From Brachybacterium sp. FME24 (GTDB taxonomy: Bacteria > Actinomycetota > Actinomycetes > Actinomycetales > Dermabacteraceae), in contig NZ_JABUXV010000010.1 in NCBI RefSeq assembly GCF_014897705.1, positions 62,001-126,000 of the forward strand: DNA of 64,000 bases, given 5' to 3'. This document shows positions 42,546-53,035 of the stretch, in pieces (position 1 is the first letter of the stretch; the number at the start of each line of letters is the position of its first letter). The notes beneath the pieces are model-generated. The model was not told the origin of the DNA. It searched no databases and was given only the letters and a program-made list of their open reading frames with translations. The translations under genes and the position numbers were made by a program.

Positions 42546-44210
42546 TCACTCCTTGGGGAGCACGTGCTCGCCCGTGCGGTCGGTGGCCAGGGCCAGGGAG
42601 CTGAGGTACTGCTTCTCCCCGTTCGGGCCGGGCTTCGCGGAGGCGATCATGTCGGGGCGTTCGAACTCGAGGCCGGTGACGCAGCACCGGAGGGTCTCCC
42701 CCGAGGGGTTGCCGTCCTCGTCGTACATCGGCAGGTCGATGCCGTCGTCGGTGCGGCGCAGGTAGTAGCGGCCCTGGGTGAGGATGGCCATCAGCGGGGT
42801 CGTGACCACGGCGATGCCGACGGCGAACAGCGGGGAGTACGGCTGGACGGCGGCCCCGAAGGCGCCGAAGAAGATCGCGATGGAGATGCCGCCGGACAGC
42901 GCCATCGAGACCAGCCCCACCGGGTTCCAGTCGTACAGCATCCCGCGACGGAACTCGGGCTTCTTCGGGGAGAGCTTCAGCAGGTGCTTGTTGATGACGA
43001 TGTCCGTGGCGACCACCAGGATCCAGGACATGGCGAGGTTCGCGTAGAAGCTCAGGATCCCGTTGAGGAAGTCGAACATGTTCGCCTCCATCAGCACCAG
43101 GGCGATGCCCAGGTTCACCGCGAGGAACACGAGGCGTCCGGGATATCGGCGGGTGACGCGCGTGTAGGCGTTGGTCCATGCCAGTGACCCGGAGTAGGCG
43201 TTGGTGACGTTGATCTTCACCTGCGAGATGACCACCAGCACCACGGCGAGCACGAGGGCCAGCCAGGCCGGCATGAGCTGCTCGTAGGTGACCAGGAACT
43301 GCTGGACCGGCTCGTTGGCGAACTCACGGGCCCCGGGCACGGTGGCGACCAGGTAGACCGCCAGGAACATGCCGAGGATCTGCTTCGTGGCCCCGAAGAG
43401 GACCCAGCCGGGACCGCCCAGGATGGTGGCGGCCCACCACCTGCGCGTGTTCCGGGAGGTGCGAGGCGGCATGAATCGCAGGTAGTCGATCTGCTCGGCG
43501 ATCTGAGCGATCAGCGAGAGGCACACTCCCGCGGCGAGCATCGCGGAGGCGAAGCTGACGCCTCTGCCGCTGTCGCCGGTGTGGGCGAAGAAGCTCTGCA
43601 CCGACTCGGGATGGGAGACGACGAGGTACACGACGGGGATCACCATGAGGACGAGCCACACCGGGGTGGTGGCGACCTGCAGCTTCGCAAGGATCTTCAT
43701 GCCATAGATGACCAGCGGGAAGATCATCACCGTCGAGACGAGGTATCCGAGCCAGCGGGGGATCCCCAGGCCCAGGTAGAGCCCTTGGGCCATGATCGCT
43801 CCCTCGAGGGCGAACAGGATGAAGGTGAACGTCGCGAAGATGACGTTGGTGATCACCGAACCGTGATATCCGAACCCGGCACCACGGGTGATGAGGTCGA
43901 GGTCGAGGTTGTAGCGGGCGGCGTAATAGGCCAGCGGGAACCCGCTGAGGAAGATGATCCCAGCGGCGACGAGGATCCCGATCAGACCGTTCACGGTGCC
44001 GTGGGTGAGGGCGATGTTCGCGCCGATGGAGAAGTCCGCGAGGTAGGCGATGCCGCCCAGGGCGCTCGTAGCGACGACTCCGGGCCCCCACCTGCGGTAC
44101 GACCGCGGAGCGAACCGCAGGGTGTAGTCCTCGAGGCTCTCGTGGGTCGCGGCGCGCGCATCGGCGGACAGGCCGGGGGAATCGGGGCTGGGTCTGGCGT
44201 CAACGCTCAC
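42546..44210 (-). CDS. NCS1 family purine/cytosine/allantoin-type permease
   Basis: 554 residues with about twelve membrane helices and soluble N- and C-terminal tails. NCS1 patterns include the first-helix segment TSALGGIAYLADFSIGANIALTHG, the unwound region GFPLAYYAARYNLDLDLITRGAGFGYHGS and LAWTNAYTRVTRRYPGR. It is the first gene of the urease operon, so the cargo may be a nitrogen compound whose breakdown gives urea (allantoin, purine) or urea itself; which one is inference. The start is the GTG at 44210. A GlnR-box-like sequence lies 73-88 bases upstream. Confidence 0.85.
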   Translation of the reverse strand: MSVDARPSPDSPGLSADARAATHESLEDYTLRFAPRSYRRWGPGVVATSALGGIAYLADFSIGANIALTHGTVNGLIGILVAAGIIFLSGFPLAYYAARYNLDLDLITRGAGFGYHGSVITNVIFATFTFILFALEGAIMAQGLYLGLGIPRWLGYLVSTVMIFPLVIYGMKILAKLQVATTPVWLVLMVIPVVYLVVSHPESVQSFFAHTGDSGRGVSFASAMLAAGVCLSLIAQIAEQIDYLRFMPPRTSRNTRRWWAATILGGPGWVLFGATKQILGMFLAVYLVATVPGAREFANEPVQQFLVTYEQLMPAWLALVLAVVLVVISQVKINVTNAYSGSLAWTNAYTRVTRRYPGRLVFLAVNLGIALVLMEANMFDFLNGILSFYANLAMSWILVVATDIVINKHLLKLSPKKPEFRRGMLYDWNPVGLVSMALSGGISIAIFFGAFGAAVQPYSPLFAVGIAVVTTPLMAILTQGRYYLRRTDDGIDLPMYDEDGNPSGETLRCCVTGLEFERPDMIASAKPGPNGEKQYLSSLALATDRTGEHVLPKE

Positions 44211-44282
44211 GGCGGGTGCTCCGTTCGGCGGGAGCAGGCTGCGGAGTGCCTGCTCGGGACACCGGAACAGTAGGAGGGAGCG

Positions 44283-44298
44283 GTTGCTGTGGACTTAC
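44283..44298 (-). promoter_or_regulatory. GlnR-box-like element upstream of urease operon
   Basis: Minus strand GTAAG-TCCACA-GCAAC. It matches the actinobacterial GlnR box GTnAC-n6-GnAAC in nine of ten half-site positions that matter, with one mismatch in the left half. A -10-like TACTGT lies downstream (44265-44270). Confidence 0.35.
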
Positions 44299-44345
44299 CT
44301 GAACAGTGGCGTGATCTTTTCGTGACCGGCCGTCTCAGTGCCGGG

Positions 44346-45350
44346 TCAGCGCGGCTGCGTCGATTCGCGCTCGATGATCCGTGAGCGCAGCAGCGTCGTG
44401 AACGGCTCCTCCTCCGGATTGGCCATCCGCTGGCCGAGCATGCGGGCCGCGGCGCGGCTGGTGGCGCGCACCGGCTGATGGACGACGGAGACCGACGGGG
44501 TGACCAGGCGGGTCCAGAGGTCGTCGTCCGTGGCCAGCAGGGCCGGCGCCCCCTCCACGCCGCGCATCGCCTCGAAGGCCCCGGCGGACATCCGATTGTT
44601 GGTGACGTAGACGCAGTCCGTCGTGCCGGCCGCGAGGATCTGCGTGATCGCGGCCGCCCCGGATTCCAGGTGCAGGTCGCCGCGGGTGATGGCGGATTCG
44701 TCGACCTCCACTCCGGCCTCGCGCCACGCGGTGAGGTAGCCGGTGACGCGGTCCTCGGTGGTGCGCAGCTGCGCCGGGCCCGCGATCACGGCCGGGCGGC
44801 GGAACCCGCGCTCCTGGAGATGCCGGGCGGCCTGCCTGCCGGCGTCGAGGTTGTCGGTCGCGACCAGGTCGGTGTTCGCCCCCTCGATCCAACGATCCAC
44901 CAGCACCACGGGGATTCCCGCCTCGGTGAGCGGTGACAGATCCGTGCGCCTGCCGTCCACGGGCACCAGCAGCACTCCGGAGACATGCCTGCTCACCAGC
45001 TGCGCGAAGCACTCCCGTTCGATGTCGAGATCGTCCTCGGTGTGCGCGACGGTCACCGAGTAGTGGTCCCTGCGCGCGATCTGCTCGACCTCGCTGATGA
45101 TCTGCGTGAAGTACGGGTTCTCCGCGTCGGGGGCGACCACCGCGATCTGGGAGGTCCCGCCGCGCCGCAGGGAGCGGCCCATCGCGTTGGGGACGTATCC
45201 CGTGGATCGCACCGCGGACTGCACCCGCCGGGCGAGCTCCTTGTCGACGGTGGCGGCGCCGTTGATGACCCGGGAGACGGTCGCCGAGGAGACCCCGGCG
45301 GTCCGTGCCACGTCCATGATGGTCGGCCGCGCCGATCTGACGATGTTCAT
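44346..45350 (-). CDS. LacI family transcriptional regulator
   Basis: 334 residues. The N-terminal HTH (IMDVARTAGVSSATVSRVIN) and hinge helix (NAMGRSLRRG) are standard, followed by a periplasmic-binding-like sensor domain (IAVVAPDAENPYFTQIISEVE, GVLLVPVDG, VVLVDRWIEGANTDLVATDN). It is the last gene of the GH172-isomerase-oxidoreductase operon, whose promoter carries one of four LacI-type operators found in the island. It is therefore the best candidate to repress the four sugar-island promoters, including its own. Effector: probably the sugar handled by the island. Confidence 0.92.
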   Translation of the reverse strand: MNIVRSARPTIMDVARTAGVSSATVSRVINGAATVDKELARRVQSAVRSTGYVPNAMGRSLRRGGTSQIAVVAPDAENPYFTQIISEVEQIARRDHYSVTVAHTEDDLDIERECFAQLVSRHVSGVLLVPVDGRRTDLSPLTEAGIPVVLVDRWIEGANTDLVATDNLDAGRQAARHLQERGFRRPAVIAGPAQLRTTEDRVTGYLTAWREAGVEVDESAITRGDLHLESGAAAITQILAAGTTDCVYVTNNRMSAGAFEAMRGVEGAPALLATDDDLWTRLVTPSVSVVHQPVRATSRAAARMLGQRMANPEEEPFTTLLRSRIIERESTQPR

Positions 45351-45390
45351 AGGTGTCCTCGAGCGAGCGGGCTGAATACGGGTGGGACGT

Positions 45391-46623
45391 TCAGAGGTCG
45401 GACAATGCCACGGCGGGGTCCGACAGCCGTGCGGCGTCCACCGGGCGACCTTCCGTGAGCACCGGTTTGACCTGGTCGATCACGTCCCAGATGTTCACCG
45501 CCATGACCGCGAGGAGCGCCTCGTCGCGATCACGCCAGAACGCGATGAACTCCCGGGAGTCGAGGTCGCCGCGCACGACGACGTCGGCCACCTGGTCCTG
45601 CGGGGCCGAGCCGAGGTACTCCATGCCCAGGTCGTACTGGTCGGTGTAGAAGTAGGGCAGTTCGGTGTACTCGGTTATGGTCCCGAGGATCGTGCGAGCC
45701 ACCGCCTTCGGCTGATTCAGGGCGGTCGCCCAGTGCTCCACGCGCACGCGCCGGCCGAGCAGCGGATGCTGGTGCGCGGCGATGTCGCCCACGGCATACA
45801 CGTCGGGATCGGAACTGCGCAGGGACGCATCGACCGCGACGCCGCCCTGCTCGAGGGTCAGGCCTGCGGCCTCGGCAAGCTCGAGGTGAGGGACAGCGCC
45901 GATCCCGACGACGACGGCGTCAGCCTCCAGGGTGCGGCCGTCGACGAGTCGCACGCCTGTGGCGCGGCCGTCCTGCACCAGGATCTCGGCGGCCTCGGTG
46001 TCCGTCAGCAGCTGCACCCCGTGGTCCAGGTGCAGGTCGGCGTAGACCTGGGCGATCTTGTCGCCGAGGATCCGGGCCAGCGGCAGGTGACCGCGCTCGA
46101 GCACGGTGACCTCGGCTCCGCCGGCGCGGGTGACCGCGGCGACCTCCAGGCCGATCCAGCCGCCACCGATCACGACGATCCTGGTGCCGGTCGCGGCCAG
46201 AGGACGGATCGCGTCGGCGTCCTCGCGGCTGCGCAGGTACAGCACGCCGGCGGCGTCGGCCCCCGGCAGCTCGGAGCGGCGCGGGGAGGAGCCGGTCGCG
46301 AGGACGAGGCTGTCATAGGGCAGTGTGGAGCCGTCCTCCAGGGTGATCGTGCGGGCCGCAGTATCGATCGCGGTCGCCGACGTGCCCAGGCGCAGGTCGA
46401 TCTGCCGGTCGAGGTACCACTGCTCGGGGTGGACGAGCGCGTCCTCGAAGCTGCCCTCCCCGGAGAGGTACTCCTTGGACAGCGGCGGTCTCTCGTACGG
46501 GAGGTGGCTCTCGCGACCGATCAGGGTGAGCGGGCCGGTGTGGCCCCGCGCGCGCAACGACCCGACGGTCTTGGCACCGGCCAGTCCGGCCCCGATGACG
46601 ACGATGCTCTGCTGTGCGGTCAT
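45391..46623 (-). CDS. FAD-dependent NAD(P)H oxidoreductase (ferredoxin-reductase-like)
   Basis: 410 residues. FAD-binding GAGLAGAKTVGSL at the N-terminus, the HLPYERPPLSKEYL segment typical of ferredoxin/rubredoxin reductases of the BenD-ring-reductase type, a second NAD-binding GGGWIGLEVAA, DVYAVGDIAAH near the FAD tail, and a C-terminal reductase domain (about 325-405). No ferredoxin or oxygenase gene is nearby, so its electron acceptor is unknown. It lies between the isomerase and the lacI-type gene in one operon, an unusual place for such an enzyme. GGAGG precedes the ATG. Confidence 0.88.
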   Translation of the reverse strand: MTAQQSIVVIGAGLAGAKTVGSLRARGHTGPLTLIGRESHLPYERPPLSKEYLSGEGSFEDALVHPEQWYLDRQIDLRLGTSATAIDTAARTITLEDGSTLPYDSLVLATGSSPRRSELPGADAAGVLYLRSREDADAIRPLAATGTRIVVIGGGWIGLEVAAVTRAGGAEVTVLERGHLPLARILGDKIAQVYADLHLDHGVQLLTDTEAAEILVQDGRATGVRLVDGRTLEADAVVVGIGAVPHLELAEAAGLTLEQGGVAVDASLRSSDPDVYAVGDIAAHQHPLLGRRVRVEHWATALNQPKAVARTILGTITEYTELPYFYTDQYDLGMEYLGSAPQDQVADVVVRGDLDSREFIAFWRDRDEALLAVMAVNIWDVIDQVKPVLTEGRPVDAARLSDPAVALSDL

Positions 46624-46711
46624 GATTCCTCCGGTGTGATGCTCCGTGGCCGAGGGGTCAGGACGTCCTGACGCGAACGGGGGTCGCTTCGCAGACTACC
46701 CAGCCGCGTAC

Positions 46712-48370
46712 TCAGGACGGCATCGCCACCTCCCCGCACAGATGCACGTGCACCCCGAGGCGGCTGAAGAGCGCCGCCTTCGCCACCAGGGCCCGATCGG
46801 CGGCGCCCGCATCGTCGGCGTAGACGAGCTGGGCATGATTGGCCTTGTGCCGGGCCATGAACTGGTCGCGGGTCACGCCGTGGAGCACGACGTTCGCGAT
46901 CGGCCATTCCGGGTTGGTCGCCTCCTTGCGGCGGGTGACCTCCTCCGGGGGCAGCTCGACGACGCTGCCGCGGCCGAGGTCGACGTGCAGGGCGGCGTCC
47001 TGGATGTAGACGCGGGACCAGACGATCTCCCCGGGCTTGGAGACGCCGTTGATGGTGGAGCCGCCGGCTGGGAAGAACTCCGGGCCCTGGCGCCAGCCCT
47101 CGGCGTCGGCGTAGCCGCCCGCGAAGTGGCTCGGCGGGACGGAGCCGGAGATCTCGTAGACCCAGACGTACTGCCCGTCGAACTCCTCGCCCCAGCGCAC
47201 ATCGTGCAGCGTGGTGGCCGGGTCCATCCCCATCGCGGTCCAGATCCGGTTGGTGACCAGGGCGTCGACCGCGACCCCCTCGTCGACCTCGTTGAAGTTC
47301 GGCAGGGCCTCGCCCTCCCACAGCACGCGGGAGCCGTCACGGCTGGTGACCGGGGGGCGCTGCACGTTGTTCAGCAGGCCTTCGACGAGATCCGAGGCGG
47401 GGGTGACGTCCTTGAGGCCCTGCTGGTACTGGATGCCGACGGCGTCCAGGCCGAAGTCGTCGCTGATGCGCAGCGCCGCGATGTACATGGCGTACTGGCT
47501 GCGCAGCTGGGCCTGCGTGAGCTCGGTGGCCTCGTCAGTACCGAGCCGGAAGGTCATCCCGGCGTCCGTCAGCCAGGTGCCGATGGCGGCCGCCTCCTCG
47601 TCGGTGACGGTCTGCATCTCGGCCCACAGGGCGGACTGGCTGAGCCGTTCCTTGTAGATGCCCAGCGGGTTCAGCATCTCGTCGTCGATGATCGCGTTGT
47701 ACATACCCATGCAGCCCTCGTCGAAGATGCCGATGATGGCCTTGTCTGCCAGGAGCTGATCCGCGAGCGCGCGTCCCAGGTCGACCTCGGCGGTGCCGGG
47801 CAGGTTCGGCAGCGGGCGCACGTGACTGTCGTTGTGCGTGATCGTGCCGGTGGAGATCCAGGTGGCGATGCCGTCGCGGAACCAGTCATCGGTTCCGTCG
47901 ACGGTCCAGATCGTGGAGTACTCACGGCCCATCTTCGTCAGCCCGCCGTTGAGGTTCAGCAGGCCCACCAGTCCCGGCCACTGCGGCGCGAAGTTCGCCA
48001 CGGTGAGGATCGGGCCTCGGTGGGTGCGCAGCCCGGCCAGCACGTGGTGGCTGTACTGCCAGTTCGCGGTCGCGACGATCAGCGGGGCGTCCGGGGGGAT
48101 GGCCTGGAAGACCGTCATCCCCATGCGCTGGGAGCGGATGAAGCCGTGCCCGAACTCCGGGTCGGGTTCGAAGCCGCGCTGGACGCTCCACCCGGCGGCG
48201 CCGACGGCCTCTGCGACGAGGCGTTCGAGCTCCTGCTGGAAGGGCCAGGCGGGGACGTTCGCGCTCTCGCGCAGGTCGCCGCTGGGGATGAGGTAGACGG
48301 TCTTCTCCGGGGCGGGGGCGACCTCGCGGACGGCGGGCAGCTGATACGGGTTCGAGGCGGTGGAAGTCAT
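46712..48370 (-). CDS. L-fucose/L-arabinose isomerase family protein
   Basis: 552 residues. It has the family's Rossmann-like start (TVYLIPSGDLRESANVPAWPFQQELE) and the metal-site region in the middle (GIFDEGCMGMYNAIIDDEMLNPLGI; the Glu and Asp are candidate manganese ligands), with the C-terminal HFAGGYADAEGWRQGPEFFPAGGSTING. Enzymes of this fold interconvert aldoses and ketoses, including D-arabinose to D-ribulose for FucI. The sequence is divergent, so the sugar is not certain. It follows the GH172 gene by 36 bases and precedes the oxidoreductase in one operon. Confidence 0.8.
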   Translation of the reverse strand: MTSTASNPYQLPAVREVAPAPEKTVYLIPSGDLRESANVPAWPFQQELERLVAEAVGAAGWSVQRGFEPDPEFGHGFIRSQRMGMTVFQAIPPDAPLIVATANWQYSHHVLAGLRTHRGPILTVANFAPQWPGLVGLLNLNGGLTKMGREYSTIWTVDGTDDWFRDGIATWISTGTITHNDSHVRPLPNLPGTAEVDLGRALADQLLADKAIIGIFDEGCMGMYNAIIDDEMLNPLGIYKERLSQSALWAEMQTVTDEEAAAIGTWLTDAGMTFRLGTDEATELTQAQLRSQYAMYIAALRISDDFGLDAVGIQYQQGLKDVTPASDLVEGLLNNVQRPPVTSRDGSRVLWEGEALPNFNEVDEGVAVDALVTNRIWTAMGMDPATTLHDVRWGEEFDGQYVWVYEISGSVPPSHFAGGYADAEGWRQGPEFFPAGGSTINGVSKPGEIVWSRVYIQDAALHVDLGRGSVVELPPEEVTRRKEATNPEWPIANVVLHGVTRDQFMARHKANHAQLVYADDAGAADRALVAKAALFSRLGVHVHLCGEVAMPS

Positions 48371-48406
48371 GGTTCTCCCTGGTCGGAACGGGCGCGGGGG
48401 TGGTGG

Positions 48407-49540
<1,134 letters not shown>

Positions 49541-49606
49541 GAGGGCACTCCCTGGAGTCGGATCAACGATGATTCAACGTCGGTGTGTCGCGAAGCGACG
49601 ACGGGC

Positions 49607-49618
49607 AAACGTTTACTG
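49607..49618. promoter_or_regulatory. LacI-type operator 1 (GH172 operon)
   Basis: AAACGTTTACTG, with palindromic core AAACGTTT. It covers the predicted start point (about 49614) of the minus-strand promoter. Confidence 0.65.
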
Positions 49619-49620
49619 GC

Positions 49621-49649
49621 ACGATACGAGAGCTGCGGCGGGTCGTCAA
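49621..49649 (-). promoter_or_regulatory. promoter of GH172 operon
   Basis: Minus-strand -35 TTGACG (49644-49649), 17-bp spacer, -10 TATCGT (49621-49626). Confidence 0.75.
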
Positions 49650-49733
49650 TGCGGCCCGCAACCCGCTCGCCGCGATCGTTGACCCCGAATTGCCGGGAAC
49701 CCTCTCCACCTGGCTGCTTTCTGCGGCAGACGG

Positions 49734-49763
49734 TTGACGTTCGCCACACTTGGTCCCTACGGT
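49734..49763 (+). promoter_or_regulatory. promoter of first sugar ABC operon
   Basis: -35 TTGACG (49734-49739), 18-bp spacer, -10 TACGGT (49758-49763), start near 49770. Confidence 0.75.
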
Positions 49764-49770
49764 TCTCATA

Positions 49771-49782
49771 AATCGATTACTC
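49771..49782. promoter_or_regulatory. LacI-type operator 2 (first ABC operon)
   Basis: AATCGATTACTC, with palindromic core AATCGATT, at positions +1 to +12 of the predicted transcript. Confidence 0.65.
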
Positions 49783-49822
49783 GCTCCCGATAGCACGCCG
49801 TCGTGCCACGAGGAGGCCCCCT

Positions 49823-51226
49823 GTGCGGTGCCAGAACAGCAGCAGTCCCGAGACGCCGCCCGGCGAATCCGAGCCTCCTGACGACGGTCGGTCACGTCCC
49901 GATCGCCGTGCAGTGATCTCGGGATCCGCGGCAGTGGCGGCGGCAGCCAGCGTCACCCTGCTCAGCGCGTGTGGCCGCGATGACGCCGACGACAAGCCCC
50001 TCACCTTCTGGAACTTCTACAGCCCCGCGCCGCAGCAGGACCCCAATCTGGTCGCGCAGTCCCAGTGGTTCGAGGAGGTGATCGAGAAATGGAACGACGA
50101 GAACGCCCGCAAGGTCACTCCGGTCTTCATGACCGGGGACCAGATGAACCAGCGCATGCCCGTTGCGTTCGCCTCCGGGGACGGCCCGGACATCTTCCTC
50201 ATCTCCCCCGGCGACTACCTGCGCTACGCGAACGGCGGCGTGCTGACGGATCTGGCCCCCTACATGGAACCGGAGGCCATCGACGACTTCCTCCCGCAGG
50301 CCCTGGCAACCCGTCGTGACGGTGAGGCGATCTACGGCCTCCCGATGGAGCAGGAGCCCCTGGCGCTGTTCTACGACCCCGATCTGCTCGAATCCGCCGG
50401 CGTCTCCGAGGGTGACCTCCCAGGCGACTGGGACCAGCTGCTCGAGCTGGGTGCAGAGCTCAGCACGGGAACCACGACCGGCCTCGTGCTGGACGTGGAT
50501 CCCGGCTACTACCAGAACTTCACCTTCTATCCGTGGCTGTGGCAGACCGGCGGCGACGTGGTCGATCCCAAGACCCAGCGCCCGGTCTTCGACAGCGACG
50601 GACCCCGCGCCGCTCTGGACCTGTTCGGACGAGCGATCGCCAACGGCGCCACCCCGCGCACGAGACCCGCGAACGGGGACATCGTCTCCGCCTTCACCTC
50701 CGGCTTCGCGGCGTTCTGGCAGACGGGTGTGTGGGACGTGATGAACCTCCGGCAGAACGCTCCGGACAAGCGCTTCGGGGTGATGCCGCTGCCCGCCCCT
50801 TCCGGCGCGGAGACGGTGACCTGCCTCGGCGGCTGGGCCTGGTGCGTGAACGCCCGCGGCACGGACCCCGAAGCAGCCGCACGGTTCACCGTCAGCGCGC
50901 TGGGGAGCATGGATGAGGACTCGATCGCACACATGGCCGCGTGGAACAGCCCCGACGTCAAGGGGAACATGCCCGCCCGGAGCTCTGTCGATGCCGTGCT
51001 CGAAGCACGGGACGCATACGCCGGGGAGCACTACACGACCTTTCGCGATGTCATCCTCCCCACGGGCCGCGCGGAGCCTCGCTTTCCACCGGTGGTCTAC
51101 AAGGCCGTCTCCGATGCTCTGCAGGCCGTGCAGCTGGCGGGCGCGAAGCCGGAGGAACAGGCCGCCACGGCCCAGAAGTCCCTCGAGAGCTACCTCGAGA
51201 CCTATCGCGGAGGAACCCTCCTATGA
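49823..51226 (+). CDS. sugar ABC transporter solute-binding lipoprotein
   Basis: 467 residues. The N-terminus has a twin-Arg-type signal (PDRRAVISGSAAVAAAASVTLLSAC) with lipobox LSAC, so the mature protein is membrane-anchored outside. The rest is a cluster-1 (MalE-like) binding protein: LTFWNFYSP, VTPVFMTGDQMNQRMPVAFASGDGPDIFLISPGDYL, EAIYGLPMEQEPLALFYDPDLLE. The GTG at 49823 has GAGGAGG upstream. First gene of a three-gene importer operon; LacI-type operator 2 lies over its promoter start point. Confidence 0.92.
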   Translation: MRCQNSSSPETPPGESEPPDDGRSRPDRRAVISGSAAVAAAASVTLLSACGRDDADDKPLTFWNFYSPAPQQDPNLVAQSQWFEEVIEKWNDENARKVTPVFMTGDQMNQRMPVAFASGDGPDIFLISPGDYLRYANGGVLTDLAPYMEPEAIDDFLPQALATRRDGEAIYGLPMEQEPLALFYDPDLLESAGVSEGDLPGDWDQLLELGAELSTGTTTGLVLDVDPGYYQNFTFYPWLWQTGGDVVDPKTQRPVFDSDGPRAALDLFGRAIANGATPRTRPANGDIVSAFTSGFAAFWQTGVWDVMNLRQNAPDKRFGVMPLPAPSGAETVTCLGGWAWCVNARGTDPEAAARFTVSALGSMDEDSIAHMAAWNSPDVKGNMPARSSVDAVLEARDAYAGEHYTTFRDVILPTGRAEPRFPPVVYKAVSDALQAVQLAGAKPEEQAATAQKSLESYLETYRGGTLL

Positions 51227-52182
51227 GCACCCGGACACTGACCACACCGCCACCGCAGGCGCCCGAGCGCGGCGCGAGCGACCGACCCCGCCCGACGTCC
51301 CGGCGACGGCGCCGGGAGACCCGCGCCGCCCTGCTGTTCCTGGCCCCGGACGCTCTCGGGCTGATCACCTTCGTGGCGATCCCGATGGTCCTGTCGGTGA
51401 TCCTGGGCTTCTTCTGGATCGACGGATTCGGCAACTTCGACTTCATCGGTCTGCAGAACTATTCACGCCTGCTCCAGGATCCTCAATTCTGGAACAGTGC
51501 CCGCGTCACCATCATCTATCTCGTCGCCCTGGTCCCGCTGATCTTCGTCACGGGCCTGGGACTCGCACTCCTGGTCCAGCAGAACTTCCCCGGCGTCGGC
51601 GCCATCCGCAGCGCGCTGTTCCTTCCCTACGTGGTCTCCATCGTGGTGGTCGCGATGGTGTGGCAGTTCATGCTGACCGACCGCACCGGCGTCCTGGCCG
51701 CAGCCCTGTCCTGGCTCGGCGTCGACGGCATCTCGTTCCTCGGGGACCCGCGCTACGCCCTGGCCACGGTGATCGTGGTGACCATCTGGCTGCAGATGGG
51801 CTACTACATGATCATCTTCCTGGCCGGACTGCAGGACATCCCCTCCGAGCTCTACGAGGCGGCGCGGATCGACGGCGCCGGCGCCTGGGCCCGCTTCCGG
51901 AACATCACCCTGCCCCTGCTGGCACCGACCAGCTTCTTCGTGCTGCTCACCTCGATGGTCGCCGTGGTGACCGGCGGTCTCGACATGATCTTCGTCCTGA
52001 CCAGCGGCGGGCCGGCGAACTCCACCTCATTGCTCATCTTCTACATCTACCAGCAGGCCTTCTTGTTCGGCGACCTGGGGTATGCGGCGGCCATCGGCTC
52101 CGTCCTCGTGGCCGTCCTGCTGCTGATCTCCGCCGCCATGTTCGTCCTGACCCGAGGGGGCCGTTTCTCCCATGACGACTGA
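51223..52182 (+). CDS. sugar ABC transporter permease (MalF-like)
   Basis: 319 residues, six membrane helices. The EAA loop reads ELYEAARIDGAGAWARFRNITLPLLAP, the contact site for the ATPase. A Pro/Arg-rich cytoplasmic N-terminus precedes helix 1. The ATG at 51223 overlaps the binding-protein stop (ATGA), and the second permease gene overlaps its 3' end by 11 bases. Confidence 0.93.
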   Translation: MSTRTLTTPPPQAPERGASDRPRPTSRRRRRETRAALLFLAPDALGLITFVAIPMVLSVILGFFWIDGFGNFDFIGLQNYSRLLQDPQFWNSARVTIIYLVALVPLIFVTGLGLALLVQQNFPGVGAIRSALFLPYVVSIVVVAMVWQFMLTDRTGVLAAALSWLGVDGISFLGDPRYALATVIVVTIWLQMGYYMIIFLAGLQDIPSELYEAARIDGAGAWARFRNITLPLLAPTSFFVLLTSMVAVVTGGLDMIFVLTSGGPANSTSLLIFYIYQQAFLFGDLGYAAAIGSVLVAVLLLISAAMFVLTRGGRFSHDD

Positions 52183-53032
52183 AGCAGACGCCCCGACCCG
52201 CACCCGCATCACTCCTCGTCGATCCGGCCGCCGCTCCCGCTGGGGTCTCCTGGCGATCGGCGTCGTGATCGCGGCGATCACCGTGTTCCCGCTGGTGTGG
52301 ATGGTGATGGGATCACTGAAGACCCCCGAGGAGGTCAACTCCCCGAACCTGATCCCGTCGACGCTCACCCTGGAGAACTACGTCTACGTCTTCTCGCAGG
52401 TCCCCTTCGCCCGCTACCTGTTCAACAGCTTCTTCGTCTCGGCGGCCGTCACCGTCATCTCGCTGTGGTTCCATTCCATGGCCGCTTACGCGCTGGCACG
52501 ACTCGACTTCCCCGGCCGCGAGCGGATCTTCCTCGCGATCTTCTCGACCATGCTGGTCAGCGCGCCGGTCACCATCATCCCGACCTTCATCATCGTGCGG
52601 ACGCTGGGCATGGTGGACAGCTATGCGGGGCTGATCGTGCCGGCGATCTTCAACGCGTTCGGCATCTTCCTGCTGAGGCAGTTCTACATCTCCCTGCCGG
52701 ACGAGCTCGAGGAAGCCGCCCTGGTGGATGGTGCGAGCTACTGGACGATCTACTGGAGGATCGTGCTGCCGTTGTCCCGGCCGATCCTCTCGGCGCTGGC
52801 GGTGTTCTTCTTCCTCGCGAACTGGAACTCGTTCGTCTGGCCGATGACGGTGACCTCGGATCCGCAGCTGCGCGTGGTCCAGCTCGGCATCCAGTCCTTC
52901 CAACAGCAGTACGCGGCGGATTGGAACTACATCCTGGCCGCTTCGACCGTGGCCGCCCTGCCGACCTTCGCGATCTTCTTCGTCTTCCAGAAGCAGATCG
53001 TGGCCTCGATCAAGACCTCGGGCCTGAAGTGA
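52172..53032 (+). CDS. sugar ABC transporter permease (MalG-like)
   Basis: 286 residues, six membrane helices. EAA loop: ELEEAALVDGASYWTIYWRIVLPLSRP. The C-terminal FQKQIVASIKTSGLK is the usual family ending. Last gene of the importer operon; no ATP-binding subunit is encoded with it. It is followed by a strong hairpin (53036-53060). Confidence 0.93.
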   Translation: MTTEADAPTRTRITPRRSGRRSRWGLLAIGVVIAAITVFPLVWMVMGSLKTPEEVNSPNLIPSTLTLENYVYVFSQVPFARYLFNSFFVSAAVTVISLWFHSMAAYALARLDFPGRERIFLAIFSTMLVSAPVTIIPTFIIVRTLGMVDSYAGLIVPAIFNAFGIFLLRQFYISLPDELEEAALVDGASYWTIYWRIVLPLSRPILSALAVFFFLANWNSFVWPMTVTSDPQLRVVQLGIQSFQQQYAADWNYILAASTVAALPTFAIFFVFQKQIVASIKTSGLK

Positions 53033-53035
53033 CCT

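Noticed and set aside
44211..44345. LacI-type operator RAWCGWTTACTC near the urease operon start.
   Set aside because: No match found; the urease operon appears to be outside the sugar regulon.
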